Assembly (NCBI RefSeq): GCF_004854025.1
Contig: NZ_STGM01000002.1
Location: 62,001 to 126,000 of the forward strand
Length of the DNA: 64,000 nucleotides
Source of the DNA: Microbacterium hydrothermale
GTDB lineage: Bacteria > Actinomycetota > Actinomycetes > Actinomycetales > Microbacteriaceae
Direction of reading: 5' to 3'
Below, piece by piece: positions 48,481 through 58,100 of this stretch (its first letter is position 1; each line of letters begins with the position of its first letter). Under the pieces are notes generated by a model that worked only from the letters and a program-made list of their open reading frames with translations, ran no database searches and was not told where the DNA came from. The position numbers and the translations under genes were made by a program.

Positions 48481-50219
48481 ACGGTCCTCCGGGTGAGGCG
48501 CACCTCCGCGTCGCCCAGGAAGAACCGCTCTCCGGCCTCGATCTCCTCGCCCGGAGGGGCCTCGACCTCGGTGCCCATGAGGGTGGCGAAGAGCACGCCG
48601 TTGGTGGAGTCGAGGTCGGTGACGTACCAGGTGTCACCGCGCAGCTCGAGGCGGGCGTGCGTCTTGGAGACCGTCCGCGTCTCGTCGGCGACGGGCACGA
48701 GCTGGGCGTCGGGGTACGCACTGTCGTGGCCGGGGCGACGACCGAGGATGACCACCGACGACGTCAGGTCGACCGTCTCGCCATTGGGGGCGATGAGCGC
48801 CCACGGGATGCGCTTGCGCCGCGCCACGACCGTGCGGTCGAGAGCGTCGAAGTCGTCGTCGGCGGGGACCTCCGGGCGGGTGTACAGCGCCGACACCGAC
48901 GTGCGGGCGGAGCGCGGGGCACCCGCGTCGGGGGCCTCGGGGACCGCCGACACGGCCTCGGAGGTCTCCGGGAATTCATCCACGGGGGTGCGCGCCACGC
49001 GCGGAGCGGGCATCGGAGCGGCGGCCGCGGGTCGCGTCAACGGTGCGGCATCCGCGAGGTCGTCGGTCGGGGGGACGTAGCGCCGTGCGGGGCCGGCCCA
49101 CGGCGAGGGCGCCTCGTCGACGGCGTCATCGGCGGGCGGCTCCTCCGAGACGGGGACGTCGTCGCGAGGGGATGCCGCGGGCTCCGGCTCAGCCGGCTCG
49201 GTCGGCCGGGGAGCGGCCCACGACGGAACGCCCCGCGTGGGCGAGCCGGGCAGGAGGAGGGCACGGGTGGCCAGGCCATCGTCCTCCGGGTGGGGCTGGG
49301 GCTCGGGTCGGTGCTCGGGCTCCCGCTCCGGCGCGGGCTCCGGCTCGGGCGCGGCGTCCGTGGGGCGGGGAACCCAGCCGGACGGCGCGTCGGTGGCATC
49401 CGGGATCCGCGAATCGGGTGCGGCGGGCCGGGAGGCCGCTGCGGGCTCCTCGTCGATGGCGGGCGAGGCGGCGCGCGCCGCGGGAGCGCTGTCGCGCAGG
49501 GCGTCGAGCACCTCGAAGACCGACCCTGAGACGGCGGGGGCGGGCGCCTCGGACGCCTCGGACGCCGCGGGCCGCTCCGTCGACCGGCGGCCGTCGAGGC
49601 GGGCGGGCGCGAGATCGATCGGCGGGCCCCAGTCGCTCGGCGACGGAACGGCGTCGGACAGCGATCCCGCGGGCGCGGCGAAGGGCTGCACGACCGGCTC
49701 CGACACGGGCGCGGGGGCATCCGCGTCGGCCGCGGCATCGCGGTCGTCGGACCCCGGCTCCGGCGTCCACCCGCCGATGAGCGGCACGTAGGGCCCCTCG
49801 AAGTCGCGCCCGCGGCGCACCGGGGCGGAGTCCTCGTCGAGTCCGCGCTCGCTCGAGCCCTCCCATCGCGCGGAGCCGAACCCGAGGATGCTGGCCCACA
49901 CGACCGGGACGACGGCACCGACCACCGTGAGTCCCGCTCCGGCTCCGAACCCGACGGTGATGCGGTGCACGGCGACGATGAAGACCACGATGAAGGCGAG
50001 GAAGCCGAAGAGGGGCACCAGGTTGATGAGCACGAGCCACGGCGAGAATCCGCCGATCTTCAGCACGGTGGCCACGTTGACGACGGGCACCCACGCCTTC
50101 CACACCGGCTCGCCGACCTTGCGGAACATCGCGGCGAGCGCGAGAGCGGACCACAGGTAGAGCACCACGACCAGGGCGAGGGAGCTCGCCCCCAACACCA
50201 GCAGCGTCGAATCCGTCAT
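48477..50219 (-). CDS. Membrane protein with DUF5684-like N-terminus and C-terminal FHA domain
   Basis: The 580-residue product has three or four membrane spans in the first 110 residues (KAWVPVVNVATVLKIGGFSP), resembling DUF5684, then a long Pro/Ala/Glu-rich linker, and an FHA domain at about 489-575 with the conserved Gly-Arg (near 493), SKTH (518-521) and TNG (539-541). FHA domains bind phosphothreonine. Just before it, near residue 460, is LDRTVVARR, similar to the DDATVVSR repeats of the neighbouring gene and placed like the phosphorylatable segment of GarA/OdhI. The ATG overlaps the transglutaminase-core gene stop by four bases. Confidence 0.83.
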   Translation of the reverse strand: MTDSTLLVLGASSLALVVVLYLWSALALAAMFRKVGEPVWKAWVPVVNVATVLKIGGFSPWLVLINLVPLFGFLAFIVVFIVAVHRITVGFGAGAGLTVVGAVVPVVWASILGFGSARWEGSSERGLDEDSAPVRRGRDFEGPYVPLIGGWTPEPGSDDRDAAADADAPAPVSEPVVQPFAAPAGSLSDAVPSPSDWGPPIDLAPARLDGRRSTERPAASEASEAPAPAVSGSVFEVLDALRDSAPAARAASPAIDEEPAAASRPAAPDSRIPDATDAPSGWVPRPTDAAPEPEPAPEREPEHRPEPQPHPEDDGLATRALLLPGSPTRGVPSWAAPRPTEPAEPEPAASPRDDVPVSEEPPADDAVDEAPSPWAGPARRYVPPTDDLADAAPLTRPAAAAPMPAPRVARTPVDEFPETSEAVSAVPEAPDAGAPRSARTSVSALYTRPEVPADDDFDALDRTVVARRKRIPWALIAPNGETVDLTSSVVILGRRPGHDSAYPDAQLVPVADETRTVSKTHARLELRGDTWYVTDLDSTNGVLFATLMGTEVEAPPGEEIEAGERFFLGDAEVRLTRRTV

Positions 50220-52726
50220 GTCGTGTCGCGCCCGGCCGCCGTGGCGGGGCGCTTCCCCCTCTCGTCGCGATGCGGCGACCCCCGCCGAGAAGGCCGGGGG
50301 GCGAGGAACCGCAGGAACGATCTCAACGATACGGCCGCGCGCACACGGCGCCAGAAGCCGCGCTGACGGGTGAGCACGCGGCGCTCCTCGTCGACGATGC
50401 GCCAGAACGCGGCGACCTCGTCGGCGCCCACCTCGTCGGCGGCGAACACCGCCCGGTCCGCGTCGGCGGCGAGACGGATGCCGGACGGCGTCGCGAACGC
50501 CTCGGCGACCTCGCGCCGGGTCGGAGCCCGTGGCACGGAACGGCCCGCGTCGACTCCGGCGTCGACGTACTCGTCCCACCCTCCCGCAATCGCCCCGCGA
50601 GGATCGGGATCGCGGCGGCGCCCGCGGCGGCGGACGACCTTGGCGATGACGATAGCGAGGAACGGGCCGAAGAGCACCAGCACACCGAGCAGCGAGAGGC
50701 CCGCGACACGAAGGATCGGCCAGAGCCACGCGAGGTCGAGCCCGTCGTCGGTGCGGGTGTCGTCGTCGAGGGCGTCGTCCTGCTGCACGGGCTCGGGCGG
50801 GACGACCTCTTCGACGGTGTCGGGGCGCACATCGGTGACGTTCTCGGGGTCCTGCTGCTGCGTCACCTCGAGGCTCGGCGACTGCTCCCACTGCGGGGTG
50901 ACGTCGATCGCCGCCCACTGTCCGTCGGCGCCCTGCACCTCGGTCCAGGCGCTCAGGTCGCGCGGTCGGCACTCCCCGGCGTCGCAGACGGGCAGGCTCG
51001 CGTCGGTCGTCGTGAGGCGCGTGCCGACGACGACCCGGGCCGGGAAGCCCAGCTCGTGCGCGATAAGGGCCGTGGCCACGGCGAACTGCTCGTCGTCGCC
51101 GACCGCGGCGACGAAGTTGCCCGACGCCGCGGCGCGCGGATCGTCTTCGCGGTCGAGCAGACGCTCGAACATGCGGTCGATGCGCGCGAGGGAATGCCCC
51201 GAGGCGCTCGGCTGCAGCTGGTAGCCGGGCAGGTCGAGGGTCCAGGCGGGGGCGGCGGCCCCGGGCGCGGCGAGGCTGTGGCTGAGGTATCCGCGCTCGC
51301 GCAGCAGTTGCACGAGACCCTGGAGCGCGGCGCCGTCCGAGCCGGCGGCGTGCTCCTCGACCCAGCGCTTCAGGTTGTCACCGCCCGACACGCCCTGCGG
51401 CGCCCCCGGCGGGGTCAGCGTCGCGAGGTCGACGGGGGCGGGTTCGACGCCGGTCAGGAGGTATCCGTCGCCCGCGCGGAGGCCGCCGTCGGCGGTCTGC
51501 ACCCCCGCCTCGGCGGCGGAGCTGTAGTAGAAGCGGTCGGCGAGGGCGCCGCGGCGATCGCCCTCGAACGTCGCCGACGACAGGCGGCCGGCCGTCGGCA
51601 TCCAGATCCCCTCGAGATCGACGATCTCGACCTCGGCCGACAGGGAGCGCCCCGCGCCGGCGTCGCGCGTCGAGGGAAGGCGCACGAACCCGGCCCCCTC
51701 GTCGCCCGAGGCGCGGAAGATCTCGCCGTCGTAGGTGTCGAGGGTGGCGAGACGGATGCGATCGGGCAACGTGCCCTCGCCGCTGACGCGGAAGAGCACC
51801 TCGTCGGCGCGGGAGTCGGAGAACATCGCACGGTACTCGGCGAGAGGGCTGACCGCCTCCGCGATCTGCCGGTCGGGTCCCGCGGCGGAGCGCAGGACCT
51901 CACGATCGGCTCCGCGCGCGACCCACGGCACCACCGCCACCGTGACGACCACCGCCACGGCGATCATCGCCACCCCGAGCGCTGTGCGTCGGCGATCGGC
52001 CCGCGATCGTCCGGGGCTCGTCGGCATCGCCGACACGTCGCTCGCCCTCCGCAGGGCGCGGGCGCGCTCGTCGTGGGCACGCCACGCGAGCCACAGCACC
52101 GCCGACAGCAGGGCACCCACCCCCACGGCGGTCTCGACCGGAGCGGCCAGGACGAGGGGGCCGATCTGCAGCGGCGCGCTCGTCGCGGTGCGTCCGAAGA
52201 ACAGTCCGAAGCCGGTCATCCCGAGACCCGCGACCACCGCGGCCGTCGCCCACCGGTCGCTGCGGCCGGCGAGCGCGAGCGCGAGCGCGGTGCCGACGAG
52301 GAAGACCACCAGAGCGGGGATGAGCAGGTTGCGATAGGCGCCGACGGGGAGGTCGACGGTGACGAGGTCCTTCCACGCGACGACGATGCCGGCGTACGAC
52401 TCCCCGAGGCCGCGCAGCACGTCGAGGGGAGAGGTGAGCCGCGAGGGCACGGCCACGGGCACGGCCAGGAGTGTGAAGGCGGCGACGAGCCCCGCCGCCA
52501 GCATCCATCCGCTCCCCCGCCGCCACGTGACCGACGCCACCACGACGGCCGCGGCGACGGATGCCGCGACGACGAGGATCACGAAGCTCGCGGCGGCGTA
52601 GATCGGCCACGCCGCCACCGCGGCGAGCACCACGGACGCGAGGGTGTAGACGGCGGCGGCGACCCAGCGCGGAGCAGCCGACGCCTCACGCCGGCGCCGC
52701 GGGGCGCGCTCGCGCGACCCGCTCAC
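50216..52726 (-). CDS. Transglutaminase-core membrane protein (TgpA-like), catalytic residues lost
   Basis: The 836-residue product has about six N-terminal spans, an extracytoplasmic domain with a transglutaminase-core fold (about 480-620), one more span near 665-690 and a cytoplasmic tail. In active members the core has a Cys in a Cys-Glu-x-Phe/Tyr-Ala setting and a His before Ala-Trp. Here the corresponding segments read GDDEQFAVA (Asp545) and LSAWTEVQ (Ser592), while the Asp of AIDVTP is kept. The fold is therefore probably non-enzymatic and serves as a binding module. Coupled to DUF58 and FHA genes by four-base overlaps. Confidence 0.85.
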   Translation of the reverse strand: MSGSRERAPRRRREASAAPRWVAAAVYTLASVVLAAVAAWPIYAAASFVILVVAASVAAAVVVASVTWRRGSGWMLAAGLVAAFTLLAVPVAVPSRLTSPLDVLRGLGESYAGIVVAWKDLVTVDLPVGAYRNLLIPALVVFLVGTALALALAGRSDRWATAAVVAGLGMTGFGLFFGRTATSAPLQIGPLVLAAPVETAVGVGALLSAVLWLAWRAHDERARALRRASDVSAMPTSPGRSRADRRRTALGVAMIAVAVVVTVAVVPWVARGADREVLRSAAGPDRQIAEAVSPLAEYRAMFSDSRADEVLFRVSGEGTLPDRIRLATLDTYDGEIFRASGDEGAGFVRLPSTRDAGAGRSLSAEVEIVDLEGIWMPTAGRLSSATFEGDRRGALADRFYYSSAAEAGVQTADGGLRAGDGYLLTGVEPAPVDLATLTPPGAPQGVSGGDNLKRWVEEHAAGSDGAALQGLVQLLRERGYLSHSLAAPGAAAPAWTLDLPGYQLQPSASGHSLARIDRMFERLLDREDDPRAAASGNFVAAVGDDEQFAVATALIAHELGFPARVVVGTRLTTTDASLPVCDAGECRPRDLSAWTEVQGADGQWAAIDVTPQWEQSPSLEVTQQQDPENVTDVRPDTVEEVVPPEPVQQDDALDDDTRTDDGLDLAWLWPILRVAGLSLLGVLVLFGPFLAIVIAKVVRRRGRRRDPDPRGAIAGGWDEYVDAGVDAGRSVPRAPTRREVAEAFATPSGIRLAADADRAVFAADEVGADEVAAFWRIVDEERRVLTRQRGFWRRVRAAVSLRSFLRFLAPRPSRRGSPHRDERGKRPATAAGRDTT

Positions 52727-54099
52727 GAGGTGGCCCCGCGCACGAGAAGGCCGGAGAGGTCGTCGAGAGTCCCGATCGTGAGCACGGTGAGCCCCGCCAC
52801 GCTCTGCATGCGCGGGTGCGCGCGCTCGTCGCAGATGACCGCGGCGACGGCCGTGTCGGAGGGGAAAGCGAGCGCCGCCTGGCGTAGACGCGCGAGGGGA
52901 ACGACCGAACCGGTCACCACGAACGCGATCGAGAGACGTTCGTTCGCCTCGGCCGCCAGGCGGCAGACGTCCTCGACGGGCATCGTGTTGTCGTGGCGCT
53001 CGATGGCGCTGAACCCGTCGAGCATCGCGCGCGACGAGATCACCGGGATGTGGCGGATCGCGCGCAGGCGCCCCTTCACCACGCGCGGGATCTCCGACCC
53101 CGTCACGATGTCGATGTCGCGCGCGTCGCGCACCGCGCGCATCCCGAGAGATGCCGCGGCCGAGACGGCGAGCTCGTACTCGTCGGCATCCGCGTACTCC
53201 TGCGTCGCGGCGGCGAGGACGACCGCCATCCGCGAGCGACGGGACTCCTCGTACTGCCGGACCATCAGCCGACCGGTCTTGGCAGTGGACTTCCAGTGCA
53301 CCTGCCGCTGCGAGTCACCGGGGGCGTACTCGCGGATCGCGTGGAACGACATGTCGGCGTCGACGAGACGACGGGTCGCGTTGCCCTCGAGGTCGCGCAC
53401 CAGACCGGCGCTCGTCGAGGGCAGGCCGACGGTACGCGGGTGGACGAAGAGGTCGTGCACGTCGTCGAACGCGTGCTCGCGGCGCAGCAGTCCGACCGGG
53501 TCGCTGCGCACGGTGGTGACGGGGCCGACGCGCACGACCCCCCGGGGAAGCGGGGGGATCTGCAGCGGTTCGGTGCTTCTCTGCCCCGGTCGCAGCAGCG
53601 GCACGCCGAACTCGACGAGCCCGCGGCCGACCGGGATGTCGAGCCGCCCCGGCAGCGCCGGACGCGAACTGTCGTTGCGCACGACGATCTCGCCGGTGAC
53701 CCCGTGCCCCGCCGTCACGCGTTCGTGCTGCAGGGCCAGATCGACCTCGTACGCGCGGGCGCCGAAGAGGAACGGCACGCTCATGACGAGCAGCAGCAGC
53801 GCCGCGGACCCCGCGACCATCCATTCCATCCACCCGAACAGGATGCCGAGCAGCAGACCCGCGGTCGCCGCGATCGCGACGACCGCTCCCGCGGGACGCA
53901 CGGTGCGGCCGGCCCACGACACGGCCGCCGCCACCGCCTCGGTGACCACCCGCCACGCCTCGGACGCGCGCACGACCGCGCGGACGATGCGGCGCTGGCG
54001 GCGGGTCGCGGTCGAGGTGATCGAGGTGCGCGATCCCGTGACCATCGTCGCCGCGGAGGTGCGGGTCAGCCGCGACTCGGTGAGGTTCACGTCGGGCAC
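52723..54099 (-). CDS. DUF58 membrane protein
   Basis: The 458-residue product has two spans near 90-130 and the DUF58 core FHAIREYAPGDSQRQVHWKS followed by TAKTGRLMVRQYEESRRSR, before a von Willebrand-like C-terminal domain. DUF58 proteins accompany MoxR ATPases in nearly all bacteria and are thought to be their partners in assembling or activating surface complexes. It lies 46 bases after MoxR and overlaps the transglutaminase-core gene. Confidence 0.92.
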   Translation of the reverse strand: MPDVNLTESRLTRTSAATMVTGSRTSITSTATRRQRRIVRAVVRASEAWRVVTEAVAAAVSWAGRTVRPAGAVVAIAATAGLLLGILFGWMEWMVAGSAALLLLVMSVPFLFGARAYEVDLALQHERVTAGHGVTGEIVVRNDSSRPALPGRLDIPVGRGLVEFGVPLLRPGQRSTEPLQIPPLPRGVVRVGPVTTVRSDPVGLLRREHAFDDVHDLFVHPRTVGLPSTSAGLVRDLEGNATRRLVDADMSFHAIREYAPGDSQRQVHWKSTAKTGRLMVRQYEESRRSRMAVVLAAATQEYADADEYELAVSAAASLGMRAVRDARDIDIVTGSEIPRVVKGRLRAIRHIPVISSRAMLDGFSAIERHDNTMPVEDVCRLAAEANERLSIAFVVTGSVVPLARLRQAALAFPSDTAVAAVICDERAHPRMQSVAGLTVLTIGTLDDLSGLLVRGATS

Positions 54100-54145
54100 G
54101 GCTCACCCCCCTCCCGCGCGGCTGCGGATGCCGGGCGCACGGGCG

Positions 54146-55111
54146 TCACGCGCTCTCGCGCTGGGTGGGCGGGAGCGTGTCGAGCAGCACCTGGCCGATC
54201 ACGGCCTCCTGGGTGACCCCGTCGAACTCCGCCTCGGGGTGCAGAATGAGCCGGTGCGAGAGCACGGGGACGGCGAGGGCCTTCACGTCGTCAGGCGTGG
54301 CGTACGTGCGTCCCTGCGAGGCGGCCCGCGCGCGGGTCGCGCGCGTGAGGGCCAGCGCGCCGCGGATGCTGACGCCCAGACGCACCTCGTCGGCCGTGCG
54401 GGTGGCATCCACGAGGCGGGCGATGTAGTCGAGAACGAGGGCGTCGACGTAGACGGATGCCGCCAGGTCGGCCATTCCGACCAGGGCCTGCGGCGTGATG
54501 ATCGGGCGCAGGTCGGCGGTGGCGACGGGGGCGCCGTCGAGGATGCGCACGGTCGCCGCGTGGTCGGGGTAGCCGAGCGAGGTGCGCAGCAGGAAGCGGT
54601 CGAGCTGCGCCTCGGGCAGGCGGTAGGTGCCGGCCTGCTCGACGGGGTTCTGCGTCGCGAGGACGAGGAAGGGCACGCCCACCTCGCGCGAGACGCCGTC
54701 GATGGTGACGCGTCCTTCCTCCATCACCTCGAGCAGGGCGGACTGGGTCTTGGGGCTCGCGCGGTTGATCTCGTCGGCGAGCACGATGTTGGCGAAGATC
54801 GGACCGCTGTGGAACTCGAACGCCCCGGTCTTCTGGTCGTACACCGTGATGCCGGTGATGTCGCCGGGGAGCAGGTCGGGCGTGAACTGGATGCGCGTGT
54901 TCGTGCCCTGCACGGACTGCGCGACCGCTCGCGCGAGCGAGGTCTTGCCGGTGCCGGGGACGTCTTCGAGCAGCACGTGCCCGTCGCTGAGCATCGCGGT
55001 CAGCACCAGCTCGACGACGTGACGCTTGCCGAGGACGGCGCGCTCGACGTTGTCGGCGATCTGCGAGAAGGTCTGGGAGAACCAGGTGGCCTGCTCCTGG
55101 GTGATCGTCAT
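54146..55111 (-). CDS. MoxR-family AAA+ ATPase
   Basis: A 321-residue cytoplasmic ATPase with Walker A VPGTGKTS near 51-58, Walker B LADEINRASPKTQSALLEVM, sensor segment ATQNPVEQAGTYRLPEAQLD and a C-terminal lid. MoxR proteins act as chaperones that mature metal- or complex-containing proteins and work with DUF58 partners. It follows the giant surface-protein gene by 54 bases. Confidence 0.96.
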   Translation of the reverse strand: MTITQEQATWFSQTFSQIADNVERAVLGKRHVVELVLTAMLSDGHVLLEDVPGTGKTSLARAVAQSVQGTNTRIQFTPDLLPGDITGITVYDQKTGAFEFHSGPIFANIVLADEINRASPKTQSALLEVMEEGRVTIDGVSREVGVPFLVLATQNPVEQAGTYRLPEAQLDRFLLRTSLGYPDHAATVRILDGAPVATADLRPIITPQALVGMADLAASVYVDALVLDYIARLVDATRTADEVRLGVSIRGALALTRATRARAASQGRTYATPDDVKALAVPVLSHRLILHPEAEFDGVTQEAVIGQVLLDTLPPTQRESA

Positions 55112-55165
55112 GTCGGTGCGTTCTTTCCTGTGGGGGACGGGGATGCCGGGGCGGGGATGCCGGGG

Positions 55166-58100
55166 TCAGTTGTTGCCCGCGGGCGGCTGCGAGGGGTCGA
55201 CCTTGCCGGGGTCGCACGTGCCGCCGGTGACCAGGGTGGCGTCGTCGAGGCCCCAGCCCTTCGCCGACCAGCTGACCAGGACGCGGGCGTTCTCCACTCG
55301 CACCGCCCCCTTCGGGACGATGGTCGGGTCGGTCGCGTCGAGCTTCTTGCCGGCCTTGTCGTAGTAGATGACGCCGGAACGGTCGGTGGAGGTGCGGGCC
55401 TCGCCGTTGCTGGTCTTCCAGCCGAGCTTCAGCTCGCTGCCGGCGACGCAGGAATCGACGCGAGCCGAGGCCTGCACCTGGTACGGGGCGCTTCCGGACG
55501 CGGGCTTCACGACGCCGCGGTCGGAGCGGGTCTGCCAGAGGTTGTGCTGGAAGTAGACGCCGATCCCGGGGTCGCTGTCATAGACGAACGTGCCGTCGTT
55601 CCAGTTGTCGTAGACCGCCGTGTTGTTGCGGGGCGGCTTGTCTCCCGCCTCGATGCGGCTGATCTTCCACCGGGCGGTGTCGCCGTCGACCACGGGCTTC
55701 GCGTCGACGCGGAACGTGTATCCCTGCGGGGCGGAGGTGTCCTGGGCGGCGTCGACGGTCTGCTCGATCTGGGCGGAGCCGAAGCTCTTGCCCTGGTAGA
55801 CCGAGTCGACGCACATGCGCACGGTATACGTGACGCCGTCGTCCTTGCCCGGGAACTCCCGACGGGAACCGTCATCGCCCACGCGGCACGAGCCGTCGAT
55901 CGCGAAGCCGTAGCGCAGCTCGGAGCCGTCGCCGTTCTTCGAGGCCGATCCCTCGGCCACGATCGTGACCTTGCCACCGCCTTCTCGCTTCGAGGTCAAC
56001 GAGAGGGTGAGCTGCTGCGGCGCGCCGACGCCGTGCGCGGAGAACACGAGGGCCTGCCCGCTCTGCGACCCGCCGAGACCCGGCGGCACCGTGAAGCGCG
56101 AGATCGGGGTGACCGTGATCTGGGTGGAGGAGTTGCTGCCGACCGGGAAGGCGTCGATCGAGACGTTCTCCTGGTTGCGGCCGATGTCGACGGTGCGCTT
56201 CTGCCCCGCGGCGCTCACGATCTCGAGCGACCCCGTCTCGGCGGCATCCACACCCCGGATCGTCAGGTCGGCGACGCCGCCCTCTCCGCCGTTGTCGACG
56301 GGCGTGAAGTCGCCGGACCTCGGCCGGTCGGGCGAGGCGTAGGCCCACGCGGTCGTGCGGACGGCACCGCGCGACTCGCCGACGCTGTTCACCGCCGTCA
56401 CGATGTACTCGCGCTGCTCGCCGTTCGGCGCCGAGATCACCGGGCAGCCGCCGTCGGGGCCGCACTGCGCGACGACCTCGCCGCGCGAGCGCACCGTGAA
56501 CCCGGCGAGCGCGGGATAGGCGCGGCGGGCCTCGCCCGGGTCGACGCGCAGCGTGAGGGAGCCGTCGGCGTAGGCGGTCTGCCGCACGCTCGCGGGGGCG
56601 CGGGGATAGCCGAGCAGGTCGAGCACCACGCGGGCGTCGCGCGTGGAGGCGGTCGTGCGTCCCTGGGCGTCGCGCAGGGTCACGCTCGCGCTGCACGTGG
56701 CGCCCGGGGCGTCGGCGTTCCACGACGCGACGACGCTCGTGGGCGAGGCGACGGAGAAGTCCACTCCCGCGCACGCGGCGGTGGGCCGCACGCCCACGAC
56801 CTCGAGCGGGGTGCGCGGCAGCGGGTTGACCTCGCCGCTGATGCCGATCACGCCGATCGTGCAGCTCGAGCCCTGGGCCTGCGAGCACTGCGACGAGGTG
56901 GTGCCGCCCTGGGGCAGGGTCGAGGGGGCCGCGCCCACGCGCAGCACGAGTCGCGCCGGGGCGACGGCGTTGTGGCTGGTGACCGAGACCACCGCCGCGG
57001 TGTCGGTGCCGGGCACCGCTCGGTCGTCGCCCACCACGGTCACCGTCGAGCCGTCGAGGGAGACCTGGAACGCCGACCCGCTGTCTCCGAGCGCGTACCG
57101 GATGCCGGCCCAGTCCTCGCGGCCGAGCTGCCAGGAGGTCATGTTGCGCAGGTCGAACGTCTTCGTCTCGCCGGGGCCCACCGTGATCGAGCCGGGCCGC
57201 AGTTCGGGCTGGGGATCGCGCGCCACGACGCCGATCGGCACCGACAGCACCGTCCACTCCTGCGTCCCCGCCACGCGCACGGGCACCTGGCACGCGTCGG
57301 TCCACGGCGAGCCGGTGCCCGCGTCGTACCGCACGACCGAGCCGCTGACCGAGCAGCGCCCCTCCGCCCGCACGCCGGTGGTGGCGACGTCGGTTCCGAC
57401 CTCGAGGGTCGCCCGGCGGGGCAAGGCGACGAGGGATGCCATGTCGAACTCCACCGACGCCAGCTCGTCGACGCGCTGCGCCGAGCCGGGCCGCAGCGCG
57501 AGACTCACGTCGTCGTCGCCGGGGACGCGCAGGAACGCGTAGGTGGTGACGTCGGCGTCGCCCACGCGGCCGGTCACCGCGAACGGGATCACGCGCCGCG
57601 TGGCCGGAAGATCGCCGGACAGACGGCGGCCGTCGAGACGGACGTCGGTGGGCTGCCCCCACAGCGACACGTCGAGATCGCCGACCTCGCCGCCCGACCA
57701 GGTCGCGCGACCCGCGAGCACGTCGACGCCGGTGGAGAAATCGTCGCGGTTCTCGACCGTGAGCACCGTGTCGGTGACGACCGGGTAGTCGGGAACGCTC
57801 TCGCGGACCACCTTGACCACGATGAGGCCGCGACCGGTGTTGCCCGAGTCGGACTCGACGTCGTAGAGGAACGACATCGTGCCCGGGTCATCGCCCGCCT
57901 TCAGGACGACGCCGGTGTCGCTGACCGTCTCGACGAACCCGTTCAACCGCGCGTACTCGGGGTTGGCGCTCCCGTCGACCAGGGTCTCGGGCAGGTCGGG
58001 ACGCACCGCGGTGAGGGTGAGGCGCCCCTGCGTGGGGTCGATGTCATTCGCGAGCGGGCTGACGCGGATGGTGCGGTCTCCCCCGGCCTGCACCTGCACG

